Positions 48,010-59,565 of a stretch of 64,000 nucleotides of DNA are shown here, piece after piece. The DNA is from Phycomyces nitens (Eukaryota > Mucoromycota > Mucoromycetes > Mucorales > Phycomycetaceae). The DNA lies in assembly GCA_022702545.1 (NCBI GenBank), contig JAHRBC010000009.1, forward strand, positions 62,001-126,000, written 5' to 3'. The position numbers and the translations under genes are program-made. The notes under the pieces are model-generated. The model was not told where the DNA came from. It did not search any database and worked only from the letters and a program-made list of their open reading frames with translations. Each line of letters opens with the position of its first letter. The stretch's first letter is position 1.

Positions 48010-50260
48010 GGATCTCTAAAGGTTGATGGTGTTTTAAAGGTCAGATTTAAACTCCGCGTTTTTTGATTTTGATTATAGACATTACAAAAGTTAAAAATTA
48101 TAAAAAAATAGTTCCGCTCATATAAATTTGGCTGTGACAGCTTAATTTTCAGTTGATTTATAATAGTTTTAAAATTTTAAAAAAATATATTAAATATATA
48201 AATATCTTTTGCAATATTTGGCTTAGAGTAATGTATATATAGTCAAAAGACTCGTCATAAAATAGGCGTCACAATGAAATACTTCAAAACGTTTTTATAT
48301 ATAGTAGATAGCTTATGAATTATATCAATAAGTGATATTTATAAAAATATATATAAATTTAATTATATTAAAATAAGTCACAATATATTAATTAATATAA
48401 ATGAGTTATAATATAGCAGCTGGTATGAATGAGTCATAAACAAGTGACTTGTATAAATGAGTCATAAAACAGTGACTGGTATAGAGGAGTCACAAAAATT
48501 TAATTTTTATATGACTGGTTTTTTAGATAAATTAATAAATAGAGATCTAATTTTTACTATTCTTCTTTACTTTTCTTTTTACAAGTTCATCTTTTTATAA
48601 TTATGACAATCACTACTCAAGACTTTTCTTTCTCTTCACTGCCAACTACAAGATGGATCACAATGACTACAATTGATATTGAATCTACTAAGCAGTAAGT
48701 ATAATTATATATTAAATATATTTTATTAATTTAAAAAATTAATAGATATTTAATTGCTATGGGGGTGTATTATCCAAGAAAACACCCAATTTTTACTTGT
48801 TCTGGTGGAAGCCCCATGGGATATATCTTTGAAAGAGATAGGGGATTCAGCTACAGATGCAGTGGTACAAACATCCAAGGACAACAGTGCTGCAGAAGAG
48901 AGAGAAAAACAGAAAGAATAGATTCTTTCTTTGCCAAGAGACATCTTCCTGTAAATCTGGTCCTAGAAGGCATGTTTTACTGGTTAAACAAGATCCCAAG
49001 AATGACAATCAGTAGCATGCTTGGGTGTTCTCCAGAAAGTACCAGAAATCTGATTTCTGGGATCCATCAGCTGATTCAAATGGATCTAATGAATGAAGAC
49101 ATTCAAATTGGTAAGTAATATAATTATTTATTTATATATGATCTATATACTAATATAAAAAATAAGTGGATTAGACAGCAATGGTAATCCTATCATTGTT
49201 GAAATTGATGAAAGCAAGTTTGGCAAGAGAAAATACTACAGAGGCCACCGTGTTGAAGGTGTTTGGGTTCTTGGAGGGATTGAGAGAACAGCAGACAGAA
49301 AGACATTTTTGGTGACAGTTCCCCAGAGAGATGCTGAAACTCTCCTTCAAATAATAAAGAAGTATGTCAGACCAGAAAGTATTATTTATACTGATTGCTG
49401 GGCTGCATATGGAGGACTGGAATCAGTGATTAACAGTAGTTATACTCATAAAACTGTTAATCACAGTGTTGAGTATGTGACAAGTGATAGTGTACACACC
49501 AACACAATTGAAGATAAACTTATAATATAATATTAATATATTTAATAATTATTTTATAGATCTCTGGAATGGGATAAAAATGAACTGTTCTCCCAGATTG
49601 AAAACAAAGAAGATGATGCCTTGGTTACTCATGGAATTCATTTGGAGAAGAAAGTATGAGGGTAAACTTTGGGAAGGTTTACTTAAAACCTTAAGAGAAG
49701 TTTCTTTTGGAAATATAAATTCAGCTGCCATATTTACAGATTTTGAATTTGTTTATGATAATAATGAAGAATATGCTGAAGATTAAAATAAAATATTTTT
49801 TAAAATATAAAAAATTATATATAAATTATTAAAAAAGACTTTACCATGAATTGAACATGGGCCATTTGTTTGATAAGTAAAAAAATTACAACTGGACTAT
49901 AGTTATAGTTTAATAATTTTTATTTTTTTACATATATAACCAGCACAAAACATGGTTTGTTAATTTAACTTTTTATTATAATCGATAGATAGTTTTTCTG
50001 ACAAAGTATTATATGCTTGTTATATATTGATATTGATCACAAAAAAATTTCAGAACGAATGATATAACTTTTATCAAAATAGGAGTAATATTCATAGAGA
50101 GAATATCAAAATAAAAATAAATTATATTATTAGATATAAAATTAAAAACTAGTCACATTTGCATTAAAAACTTTATCTTGAATTTGAATATTCATTGATA
50201 TAACTAACAAATCGGTACTTAAATCTGGGTCCGAAAAACCCGGCAACCTTCATTCAACCC
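48010..50260 (+). mobile_element. Merlin-type DNA transposon M2 (2251 bp)
   Basis: Collinear with M1 from GGATCTCTAAAGGTTGATGG to CATTCAACCC. The flanks differ completely from those of M1 and show no clear duplication. The left flank is the A1 transposase promoter and the right flank is an unrelated coding fragment, so M2 marks a rearrangement or deletion breakpoint. Confidence 0.85.
48603..49786 (+). pseudogene. Merlin transposase of M2 (splice sites damaged)
   Basis: Same four-exon plan as M1 with all DDE motifs present (VEIDESKFG, IYTDCWAAY, HTNTIE). The third exon acceptor context AAATAG|GTGG is AAATAAGTGG here, shifting the frame by one. The last donor GAAG|GTAA has become GAAGATAA, and the first base of exon 4 changed from G to A. 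All three are G-to-A changes. Correct splicing is unlikely, so M2 would depend on M1. Confidence 0.8.
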
Positions 50261-50623
50261 TCTGATATTCCAGAGAGATGGATTATAAATCCAGGTACGC
50301 TAGATACCTCTTCCAATGGAATCAAGGCGACTACTCCGGCTTTTGAAGAGGCAGAGCCATGGATGAAAGAAGTAATTCAACTGGAGAACCTTTTTCGTTC
50401 GTGCAAAGGTGGTCAACAAGTCCATGAGCTTTTGGAGAAGATCAGGTCTGTTGTGGCTGGCTACCACAATAAACAAAGCCACCCTCCTATCAAGCTCCAG
50501 GCCCCAGAAGACGTCAAGTTCCCCGGAAGGCGCAAGGGTAGCAGTCGCCCAAAGTACTTGCCAAAGGACTTTGGTCGCGCAATTTGGAGAAAGACCAGCA
50601 TTTTGTCAGGACAGGTAAGATAG
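50261..50623 (+). pseudogene. Orphan C-terminal coding fragment
   Basis: Open from the M2 border: SDIPERWIINPGTLDTSS ... LLEKIRSVVAGYHN ... PPIKLQAPEDVKFPGRRKG ... IWRKTSILSGQ, ending at a GTAAG donor where B5 begins. The layout (helical segment, then a P-x-x-x-KGRRKG-like basic tail) is reminiscent of C-termini of MULE/FAR1-type transposases, but I cannot confirm this. N-terminal part absent. Confidence 0.5.
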
Positions 50624-51289
50624 CACTGCAAAAGAAGGGCCATTTTAGTATACTGATATTTATAAAATTCTTGACTGAATGATAAAGATTTGATATAAAA
50701 TTTGCCAAATTTTTTAATATTAAATTTTTAGGATTCGTTGTCTGAATGATTCCAATCAGTATACTGAAACGTCAAAGCGCAAAAAGCAAAAGGTGGGTTA
50801 TTTTTTTTGTGCTTTTTTTTGTCACGAAAATTGGGGGGTTTCTTTTTTTTTCGTCCCATATTTTCTAGCCCCGAAGGATTCAGTTCTTTAAATTACTTTA
50901 TATAGGTTGCTCTTTTCAATATTAAAGCAGTGTCCTCATAGGATTCAGTATGAATTCGGTATGAATTCATGGCAGATACAGGCCAAAGATGTAGTTTATA
51001 ATAGTTTTTATTGGATAAAAAGCTTTTCTAATGTTTTCTATTTGTTCTCATTTCTACTCCCTCCTAATTTTATTGCCTAATATGCTAGCCTTGCCCTTTT
51101 CTCAATTGGATGGGTATTCTTTTACTCATCCGGAGAATATATGGGTTACCCTGGTCTACTAGACCCCCCCTACCTTCCTTTGTTACTTGCTGCGGCACTG
51201 TTTACGTGGGTGTTTGTTTTCTTTTGAAAAAAAGGGTGGCTAGATAATTTTCATAGGTGTATTTTAGCAGACTGTAAAATAATTTGAAT

Positions 51290-52100
51290 GGAACAACAAT
51301 ACTTACATTGGTATTTATATCGAGAAAACTTGAATACTTTGATAAATGGTATAAAAAATTTCGGTAATATCTATGAAGAATATGTCAGGAAAATAATATA
51401 AACGTTGAGTGGTTATATACTTACTTGGTCATCAGTGTAATGGGCGCAATGGGCGCAATGGCCAACCAGATGAAGAATATTTCGATTACATCTATTAGAT
51501 AAGAGATTAGTAAAGTAATATAAGGGCTGAAAGGTTGTATACTTACTTGGTAATGGGTATAGCGGACACAATTACTGACCAGATGACATGGAATCGGCAC
51601 ATACCAGATGACCGAAAAAATTCTAATGAATGGAACGAATGTTAATAAAGCATGTCTAGTGTATAAAGGAGTGTCATCATACCATAATATACAGCAAAGT
51701 GCTCCTCTGTATTTGTTTGTAATGGGAGGCCGTGAATTACTAAGCAGAGCAATGAGCTTGTGGAAACTGAATGAGATAATAAAAAGAACATTACCAGTAT
51801 ACCAGAGTTATTGACATAAACCAGCAGCCCTTGTATGGATATAGAAAAGAATATCTGGACAAATATAAAGTCATGATGAGTAAAAAAAAATTTTAAAAGA
51901 GAATGATGCTTACCATGCCGAAAAGTAAAGGAAAGGAAAAGAAAAGAAAAGAACAAAGGTTGAAAGCAATAATCCAATAGAGATCAATGGCGATATTGAG
52001 TGTCCCGAACGTGACGTGGAACTAATAAGCCCACTTAATAAAACGATTTGTATTTTTGAAACAGAGCCCAAATATTACAAATGGATTAGTCAGTGCAAGC
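51290..52100 (-). other. Micro-exon region of B5
   Basis: Minus-strand short segments with donors complementary to CTTAC near 51303, 51420, 51542 and 51912, as in the other family B copies. No long frame. Confidence 0.3.
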
Positions 52101-52327
52101 AAATTAAATGGATTAGCCAGTTGAAGCAGATTACTAAGTATACCTGACAGCATAATGTAAGCAAAGATCAAAATACTATAAAACCTCTTTAGAAAGAAGT
52201 ATACTTTTTAATTACTTTTAATTACTTTCTCATGTATGTATTATTTACGGAATATTTCAAAATCTATTGGAAAATAGATATTCATAATCAACGAATCTCA
52301 CACTTTAATATATTTTTCTAGTATTCA

Positions 52328-53425
52328 ATGTCTCAATTTATATCATCAAGCTCTAAAAAGACCTACAAGTCGACTACCAAGAAGTCGATTGGTAAGACTA
52401 GTGGCACTAGACCAGCAGGAACCGTGATGCAGACGATCCTTCCTGCTCCAAGCAACAACGCTGAACAGGACGGCGCAGTGTTGTCAAACCTGTCGGCTCT
52501 TCAGACAAGACTGAATGAGTCGCATGTCCTGTTGCAGCAGGTCTATCAAGGGATGGAATCCCTCAAGAACTCGAATGGCAACAGTAGCCAAGTTTCCCCC
52601 ATCAAGCTCCACCACCACAGATGTATATGAAGTATCGACTTCCATCGGTCTCGGTAGGATATCTATATATAAATATTAATTTTATATTGATGAATTACTT
52701 ACCCTATGTCATATAGCGCCTCATACGATCAGAGACAAGGAATGTCTTGGTGTCTACACCATTGACAATGAATGAGGGGGCACTCTCTTCATCCAACCGG
52801 CCTATTGCAGACAAGGTCCGGATGTATATCCATCAACAGCCCGAAGGACAGCCTCTTGCGTCTGCAGTCATAGAGGAAAAAACAAGACGGCATATCTCGT
52901 ACAAGCTAAACAGAGCTAACACCTCGCCAGAAAAGTTAGCTAAGCGAAACCAGTCTTCTCGTAGACGTACGAGAAAAACAAGAGTTAGTATAATATAATA
53001 TTTGTTTTCATACTTCTAATACTTGATTTTGAAATAGGTCCTCGCCGCCTACAAGAGGCTGCATTTGGCAGACAGGGCGAACTTGGAGTCCAAGTATGGA
53101 GAGACAGTCGAGGATCTCTTAGACAAAGAGATGTTGTCTGACATTGAGTCTGATGATGAGCAACAGGAGTATACCGTTTATACTCCCAGTAACAGACATC
53201 CTTTGGTAAGATATTGTTCGGGCAAATTTGATGTGCTTCATATAATTAATTAATTTGATTATGATATAGGTCGAGGAGTACTTGGGCGAGTTGAAAGCCC
53301 AGAGGAGCAAGGAAAAGAAGATGAAGGTCATTGACTTTTCTTCTTGTCCTGTTGAAAGTAGACATATTGAATTGTCAAAAGAGCAGAAGGCGCGTGTTGC
53401 CAAGTGGATTGCAACACGGCAATAA
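52328..53425 (+). pseudogene. Family B accessory protein of B5 (frameshifted first exon)
   Basis: Exons about 52328-52653, 52717-52983, 53038-53205 and 53270-53425. Exons 3 and 4 are 168 and 156 nt, exactly as in B4. The first exon is Ser/Thr/Lys-rich with a coiled-coil stretch (NLSALQTRLNESHVLLQQVY). It loses frame at CCCCC near 52597; the other frame continues SSSTTTDVYEVSTS. Exon 2 ends KLAKRNQSSRRRTRKTR; exon 3 has MLSDIESDDEQQEYTV. A divergent member with no RPSWRSD motif. One extra C, possibly a sequencing error, accounts for most of the damage. Confidence 0.65.
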
Positions 53426-53958
53426 AAATATTTGTATTTGGTTGTCTTGATATAATGGTCTTTATTGAATAAGTTGAAACAAGTTGTTGGGCTGGAAGAT
53501 GATGGTGGTAGGATTGGCATTACTCGTTTTTGTATTGTTGAAGCATTAAAAAATAAAGAAAGACAAGATGGTGAGAAACAATATTATTTTTAATGGTTAT
53601 TTTATTTTAGTCATAATTATTGCAAAACAAATATTTAATAGTAAAATAAAATATTTTCATCGGCTTTATAAACTTGGAATTTAAATGAAAATTTTTAGTA
53701 TATTATGTAGTATAAACTTTAAAATATAGCTGATTATCGGGTATTAAATAAACAGCTACTTGGCTTATCGCATAATGAGCTGAAGAAAATAAATATTTGT
53801 TTTGATATCTGTTTTAAAGAACATGAAACTTGTATATATCAATCTAATATTTTAATCAATCTTAAAAATGTATTGATAAAATAACAGATGGTAAAGTAAA
53901 ACAAGAAAAATAAGCATTACGTGGCTGATGTTTGTGGTCAAAAACGCAATTTTTTTTA
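53426..53958. other. B5 convergent intergenic spacer
   Basis: AT-rich 3' region between two convergent genes; no gene or repeat recognised. It is longer than the equivalent spacer in B2 (85 bases) and B4 (190 bases). Confidence 0.5.
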
Positions 53959-56559
53959 TTAAGTGACAACTTTTCTAGGTAATGGAATAATCAGGCGTTT
54001 TTGAGACCCTTGTTGGAGATTGTGAGTTGTCAATGCAAAGCAAGAATGCAGACGATGTACTGGAATAATACACTCAATGGTCTCCTCTAAAAACCCCTTT
54101 TCCCACAGCTCCAGACCTTGGTTGATCAACGGTTGATATCTGCCAGCATTATACGTCGGAAACCATTTGACGAAAGCAAAAGTAGAAACTCTTTCGATTC
54201 CACCAATCTTGATAACATGAGTAAATAAATACTCAATCTGGCCGGGAAATGCAACGAATTCACTTGTCGAATTGTCCAGAAACAAGACTTGTACAAAAGA
54301 ACCACGCTTTTTCTTTTCACCACTCCAATACTCTTGTCCTAGCAACGAAATCTTCTTCATCTTGCGAATCCGGTCATTGATATAGACATGCCCTCCAAGT
54401 GGGATGCTATCCGTGGCACAGAAGGAAATCCCAGTGTCTTGGTAAGCCTTGTTATAGAATTCGACCAAGTACTTATAATGATTGCCAGTCATTATAGATA
54501 AAGGCGACAATTTCAATGGCAACGAGGTCAATGGCAGGGCTTCACTTCCAGTGACATTAAACCATGGATTGGTGGCAGCTTGGAGGAACATGTTGAGATT
54601 GAATTGCATATATGGAGGGTGGCCGTACTCAGAGTTCACCAAGGATCTTACAGGCGTCGGTGCTATTTGAGCAACTTCTTGGAGAAATTCTACCATGGGT
54701 GGTGAAAGTTTGGCAGAATAGAACTGAAGAAAGTTGCTGATGAATCCCTTTTCCAAGAAGACCTTCATGAAAGTGACCTCGAATCCATTGCGGCGATTTG
54801 TCTTGATATTCTTGAGCTTGCCATTGTATCGTTCAAAGCTATACAACCAGAATGCATAGACAGGGCCAAAGTCAAGCATGGACTCACGTAAGTGCATATG
54901 CAGATGCATGTTTGGTGTGATGCTGACAGTTCCATACAAAATCTCGCACTTTTCACCAAAATTGCCAAGGAGCTGGTGTGCCTCGTCTATACTCTGAGTC
55001 GTGACAGATGGTCCTGTCAATAGACGGCATGCATCAACGAATACTAGCCAGTTATTGTAGTCTGTTTCTGGCAAAGCATTCTCCAGGACAACCAGCGAAT
55101 ACACAAGACACCACGATCGCCACTCGTCTGCCTTCATATATGGGAACCCAGAAGCAATTTTGTTGGACAATACAGCATATCCAGGAGGAACAAGAATGGA
55201 ATCTGCCAGATGTTGCATGCGGGCAAGAGTGGTGCTGGGAAAATAATCGAGGTCTCTCCAAATGCTGATCATCCGTTTGGCTGTACCAAGAAACAAGTTG
55301 TGCATAGGATCTACGATCGTACACCGGACAGGATCAAAGTAGTGTAGGCGATGCAATTCAGAATATCGGGTACCATTGTTTTTCTCCAACTCTGCCCGTT
55401 CGACGTCTGATTCTGCATTGAACCACATTTCGGCATGCACAGCATTGGCTGCCTTTTCTCTTGGTGTCCAATTCTCAACGTCAAACCCAGAGTAATCGAT
55501 CTTGCTCGATCCATCGATCACCGAAAACTGACGTGCACACTTGTGACAAGCATTGGTGCTTGCATGCCCTGTAAATCCCGCGGTTTTTCTTGCAGCTGGT
55601 ATATCGCAGGCAACACACATGAGAGCAGCACGAACACGAACACCACCAGGGAACATGGCCGTCTTGATTGTCATTCCAGTGTAAAAGTCAACCAACTCGT
55701 CAACAAGAGGCTCAAGAAAGTTGTTCATCTGATCGGTCTTTGCTTCCTTTGGCCCTGGCATGACGCCAACAAGAATGATGTTTTCTGGCTTCATCCTTTC
55801 CTCTCTGGGCAAGTTATTAATCGACAGATATAAAGCACCACTGGCATGAGTGCGCCCATCGAATGGCTGAAACCAATCCACGTTCAATGTCAACATGAGG
55901 GAATAGTCATCGTCAACAAATGGCATATCATTATCATCGAGCAACTCATTCCACATTGCACCATCATATATGTCAAGGAAGGTGTTCTCCACGGTCTCTC
56001 TTGATCTCCATTGGAACAGCTTGTCCTCAAATCCAGGCTTACAGAGATACTGTGTCAAAGTATTCTTGAGTGAGCTGTATGGGAATACCATGAACGGGAT
56101 TGGATCTCTGGCAGATGGATCGGTGAAAATTGGATTGTTGCAAATTTGGGTATGCGTGCTGGAGTATTTCTTGAAAGTGCATGTTGGCTGATGATTGTCT
56201 GGCGAGTAGATTGCAAAGCACTTGTTGCAAACGGTGTACTTTACAATGCCTTTGGTCATTACGTCAAATCCGGTCATTGCTTTCAAGGCATTGACAGTAA
56301 GTGGCAGGTCAGCATCCTTCTCAAAGGCAACAAGAAGATGGTGAAAGAATTTGAGCATGGCCGATCCTCCCGTTTGAACCAAGTAGAATGCTTGGAAGAT
56401 AACGCCAAAGATAGCCATGAACTGGCTGGTTTGGGACATGTTATGAATCTTCAAGGATCTAACTACAAAGGAAAGTATATGATAAATAACTTGTATACAA
56501 TTAAATATGTTTGTATTTTATGTATACATACTTGAAGCCATCATTTGTTCAAAACCATT
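53959..56559 (-). pseudogene. Tnp2-type CACTA transposase of B5 (5' end cut by B6)
   Basis: The long exon (53959 to about 56464) is fully open; upstream a short exon (NGFEQMMAS, 56559 to about 56532) with donor GTATGT is cut by B6. Core motifs: CNKCFAIYS, LNVDWFQPFDG, MPGPKEAKTD, DIPAARKTAGFTGHASTNAC, DPMHNLFLGTAKRM, SFERYNGKLKN. It is clearly diverged from both the B1/B6 and B2/B4 pairs, so it represents a third subfamily. The inferred DDE residues (D in LNVDW, D in DPMHN, E in FERYN) are all present. Remaining 5' exons would lie beyond the window. Confidence 0.85.
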
Positions 56560-56989
56560 CACTGCAAAAGAGGGGCTGTTTGTAGTACCAGAAATCCGGC
56601 ATTATGGTACTGAAAAGGGGTGGGTTTCACCTAGTTTAAATATTTTTTTCAACTAGGAGGCATGCTAGCTTCACAGGTACCTCGGTGTCGTGGTTTGCAG
56701 TAGTAGAAACATGTAAAAATGTGCCGCAGGTGAGGTCTGTTAGCACTTTCGGTATATAGATCTGATTTGGAACGATGAAAAAAAGTATTTAAAAGAACGG
56801 TTCTATTTTGGTCGTCTCAACGTGGTCGTTGAAATGTTCAGATACGTCACATATCTTTATGTTGCGAGTTGTAGAAACTCGATGTATCTACTAGTGGTTA
56901 CTACCCAAGACCAATCAAATCAAACACTTGAAAGCCTCTTTATTCTTCTTCACCAGTAATATATCACCCATTATTTGATTTCCCGTTTA

Positions 56990-58070
56990 TATTGGATTGG
57001 TAATGGTTTACGCTTTTATTTTTATTGGAAAGAATAGAATGTTTCTAGGTTTAGGGTCTATTATTACGCCTATTCCTATGCCTAGCCGTTTCTACCCGGT
57101 TGCTTGCTGCTATTTGGATGGAATATTTTTCTACATAAAAAATACCTGCAAAAATATGAATATCCAGCAATTTTTTGGGCTGCAGGAGTGTTCTGTAAAA
57201 GATAAAGAAGTGTTAATGATGTGGGGTACAAAGAGAAAATTTTTGTGTGTCAAAAGATACTTACATTGCAAGAGATGGGCAAGAGTGCGCAAAGGGGACT
57301 TGAATTTTAAGGCTGGATGGGCTGTGTGGCAGGTTTTACTATAAAAAAGGGAATAAAAATTAATATGGGTGAACAGAGTGATGATATATTTAATTTACAT
57401 ACCAGGAGCCAAATGGGTTATCAAAGTAGGGGGTATGGTGTGTAAAGGAAGCCCAAGTGAGTCTATAAAACACATAATAATAATAATTAATAAATAATCT
57501 GAATAATATTTTGGATAAGCAAAAAGAGATTTATAAAGAATATTACCTTTATGATTACAATTGCGAATGATGGAGGAGGCCGATGGCATGAATAGAAAGG
57601 GCAGTCTACAATGGAATAGAGTCAGAGAGGGAACAAGTATGATTGAAAGAAAAAATTTACCTGGTGCCGATGGCATCCCTATATAAGTTGTTTGGCCAAT
57701 CTAAAAGAGAAAGTGAAAATAATTTTTATCAAGATGATGGTACCAGTGAATGCGGCCAGTGAGTATTTGTCTAGATGGCCATTGTGGAAAGGATGAGTTG
57801 CAATGGGAGCGCACATCTATGAAAAAGAGGTTAATTTGTGTGTATAAAGAGGTATAAAAAATGTCTTACCAGAGAAAGGCGCCAATATCAAAAAAGCAAG
57901 GAAAAGGAAAAATAAAGGGAACCAAAAAAAAAGGAGAGAGTCTGAAATTTTTTTTCACCTTTGAAGCATGCTGCGGAAAGCATGATGGATTGAGCCCAAA
58001 AACAATATCAAGGCCGATTTGCATCTCAGTGCTTCAAGACAATAGAGGAACATCTTTATAGTCATTCAAA
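56990..58070 (-). other. Micro-exon region of B6
   Basis: Related to the B3 cassettes but with single copies: short minus-strand exons (e.g. ACTGCCC...AATCATAAAG at 57607-57548) between GTAATATTC- or GTAAATTTT-type donors and TAG acceptors. Segment 56990-57070 (TTTATTGGAAAGAATAGAATG) also occurs at 16510-16530. The reading frame is unclear; hypothetical gene or noncoding RNA. Confidence 0.4.
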
Positions 58071-58114
58071 ATGCCTATATATAACAGCCTTTTTGATATT
58101 CAACCTCTCTTACC

Positions 58115-58142
58115 TTTACACACACACACACACACACACACA
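58115..58142. repeat. (AC)n microsatellite
   Basis: About 13 AC units between the divergent micro-exon region and the accessory gene of B6, in the presumed shared promoter. Confidence 0.9.
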
Positions 58143-58255
58143 CTTACTCACCCACCCAACAAAACAGTTTTTGTATGTATATTATATTTATTTTTATTTC
58201 AATTGAACAAAAACTAATAATTATAATCGAAATATACTTTACCATATTCTAGAAA

Positions 58256-59444
58256 ATGGTTAACCAAAGAAGATCGATTGCTCCTCGTCCCACTCCTGCT
58301 CCTGCTCTCACTCCTGCCAACATGGAGCAAATTGTCGAGATGCTCTCTGGAATTCAAGACAACATGACCAGAGTGGAAGATAAGGTCACCAATGTAGAAG
58401 GCGAGTTGGTGACCTCCAACACCAAACTGGTAACGATGGATGCCAGACTTGGTGTCATCATTGCTGGAACCCGTGAAGCCATTAAGGCCATTGACAATTT
58501 TGGAGAAGAGGTTCCTGCCACTGCCACCAGTGAACCCAGCAATGTTGCGGTTGTGGAGGCCATTGGTTTGGCCGGACCCAGCCATAAAACATCAGTGGAG
58601 GTCAATGTAAGTATTATACCTTATACTATATTATCAATTCATTAACTTGTTTACTATATCAGAGAAAGATCCGTGAGTTCTTGTGGGAGCCAAATTTCCA
58701 TGCAAATACTCCAGCAGAGATCTTGGCCAACACTAACAAGCCCAGGTGGAACACGGATGTTCACTTTAATGTGACTCCAAACAAGGAGTTAGTGAACAGG
58801 CTTCTTGTCGTCCTGGAGCGCAAGTTTGCTGGTGATGGGATGAGAACCAAGGATCTTCGTGATAAGCTCCACAAAAACTTCATCAACAGATGCAAACAGG
58901 AGAAGATCTCTGCTGCTGCAAAAGAGATCACGAACACACGTTCACGGAGAGCCAGACATGCTGGTGAAGTAAGTTATCCTTGATATATTAAAAATCTATT
59001 CCAAAAAATAATAACAAGGTTATTATTAGAACCACAAGCGCCGAACAAAGGCATACGGCAGCAACATGGTTGCCATCAACCAAGAGATGGGCCGGGATTG
59101 TGCCAATGCACTCCCCAAGGAAGCAATGTCCGGAGGAGAATCGGATGACGAAGTCTCCGAAACTGGAAGAAGACGTGTGATTCGGACCGTCCGCCCAAGT
59201 TGGAGAAGCGATGAAGTGAGTTGTTGAGCTGATTATAAATAATATTTTGGATGACTTTAGATTACTAATGTGCAATTGATAGTACAACCGATTTATCCAA
59301 GTCATTGATAGATTCGTTGGTCTCCAACTTGGAGCAAACTCTCACCAGTTGCTGTCAAGGGTTTATGGCAGAACTGTGGACGTGGCAGTCCCGACCAATT
59401 TAAATCCCAGTCTTGCTCAGTGGGCTCTTAGACATGGGCTTTAA
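58256..59444 (+). CDS. Family B accessory protein of B6 (intact, 334 aa)
   Basis: Exons 58256-58606, 58663-58968, 59030-59215 and 59283-59444 (351, 306, 186 and 162 nt), all in frame. The N-terminus is Pro/Ala-rich (RPTPAPALTPANMEQIVEM) with a coiled coil (DNMTRVEDKVTNVEGELVTS). Exon 2 reads KIREFLWEPNFH ... KPRWNTDVHFN ... KDLRDKLHKNFINRCKQEK ... SRRARHAGE; exon 3 has NHKRRTKAYGS, ESDDEVSETGRRR and TVRPSWRSDE; exon 4 starts YNRFIQVIDRF. Exon 2 has exactly the length found in B2 and B4. Family not recognised; likely the DNA-binding partner or regulator of the adjoining transposase (inference). Confidence 0.8.
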
Positions 59445-59565
59445 TAAAATAATTTTTTATCTCTCCATCTATTTTTTTGACACGCGTTACGTTTTGACGA
59501 CATTTATAAAGGCAATGCTATTTCTGTTTGTTCTTTATAAAAGAGAAAAGATATTTATTTTTTTA

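Noticed and set aside
57861..58061. Basic 66-aa plus ORF in B6
   Set aside because: Lies opposite the micro-exon region, Lys-rich from an A-rich stretch, not conserved in other copies.
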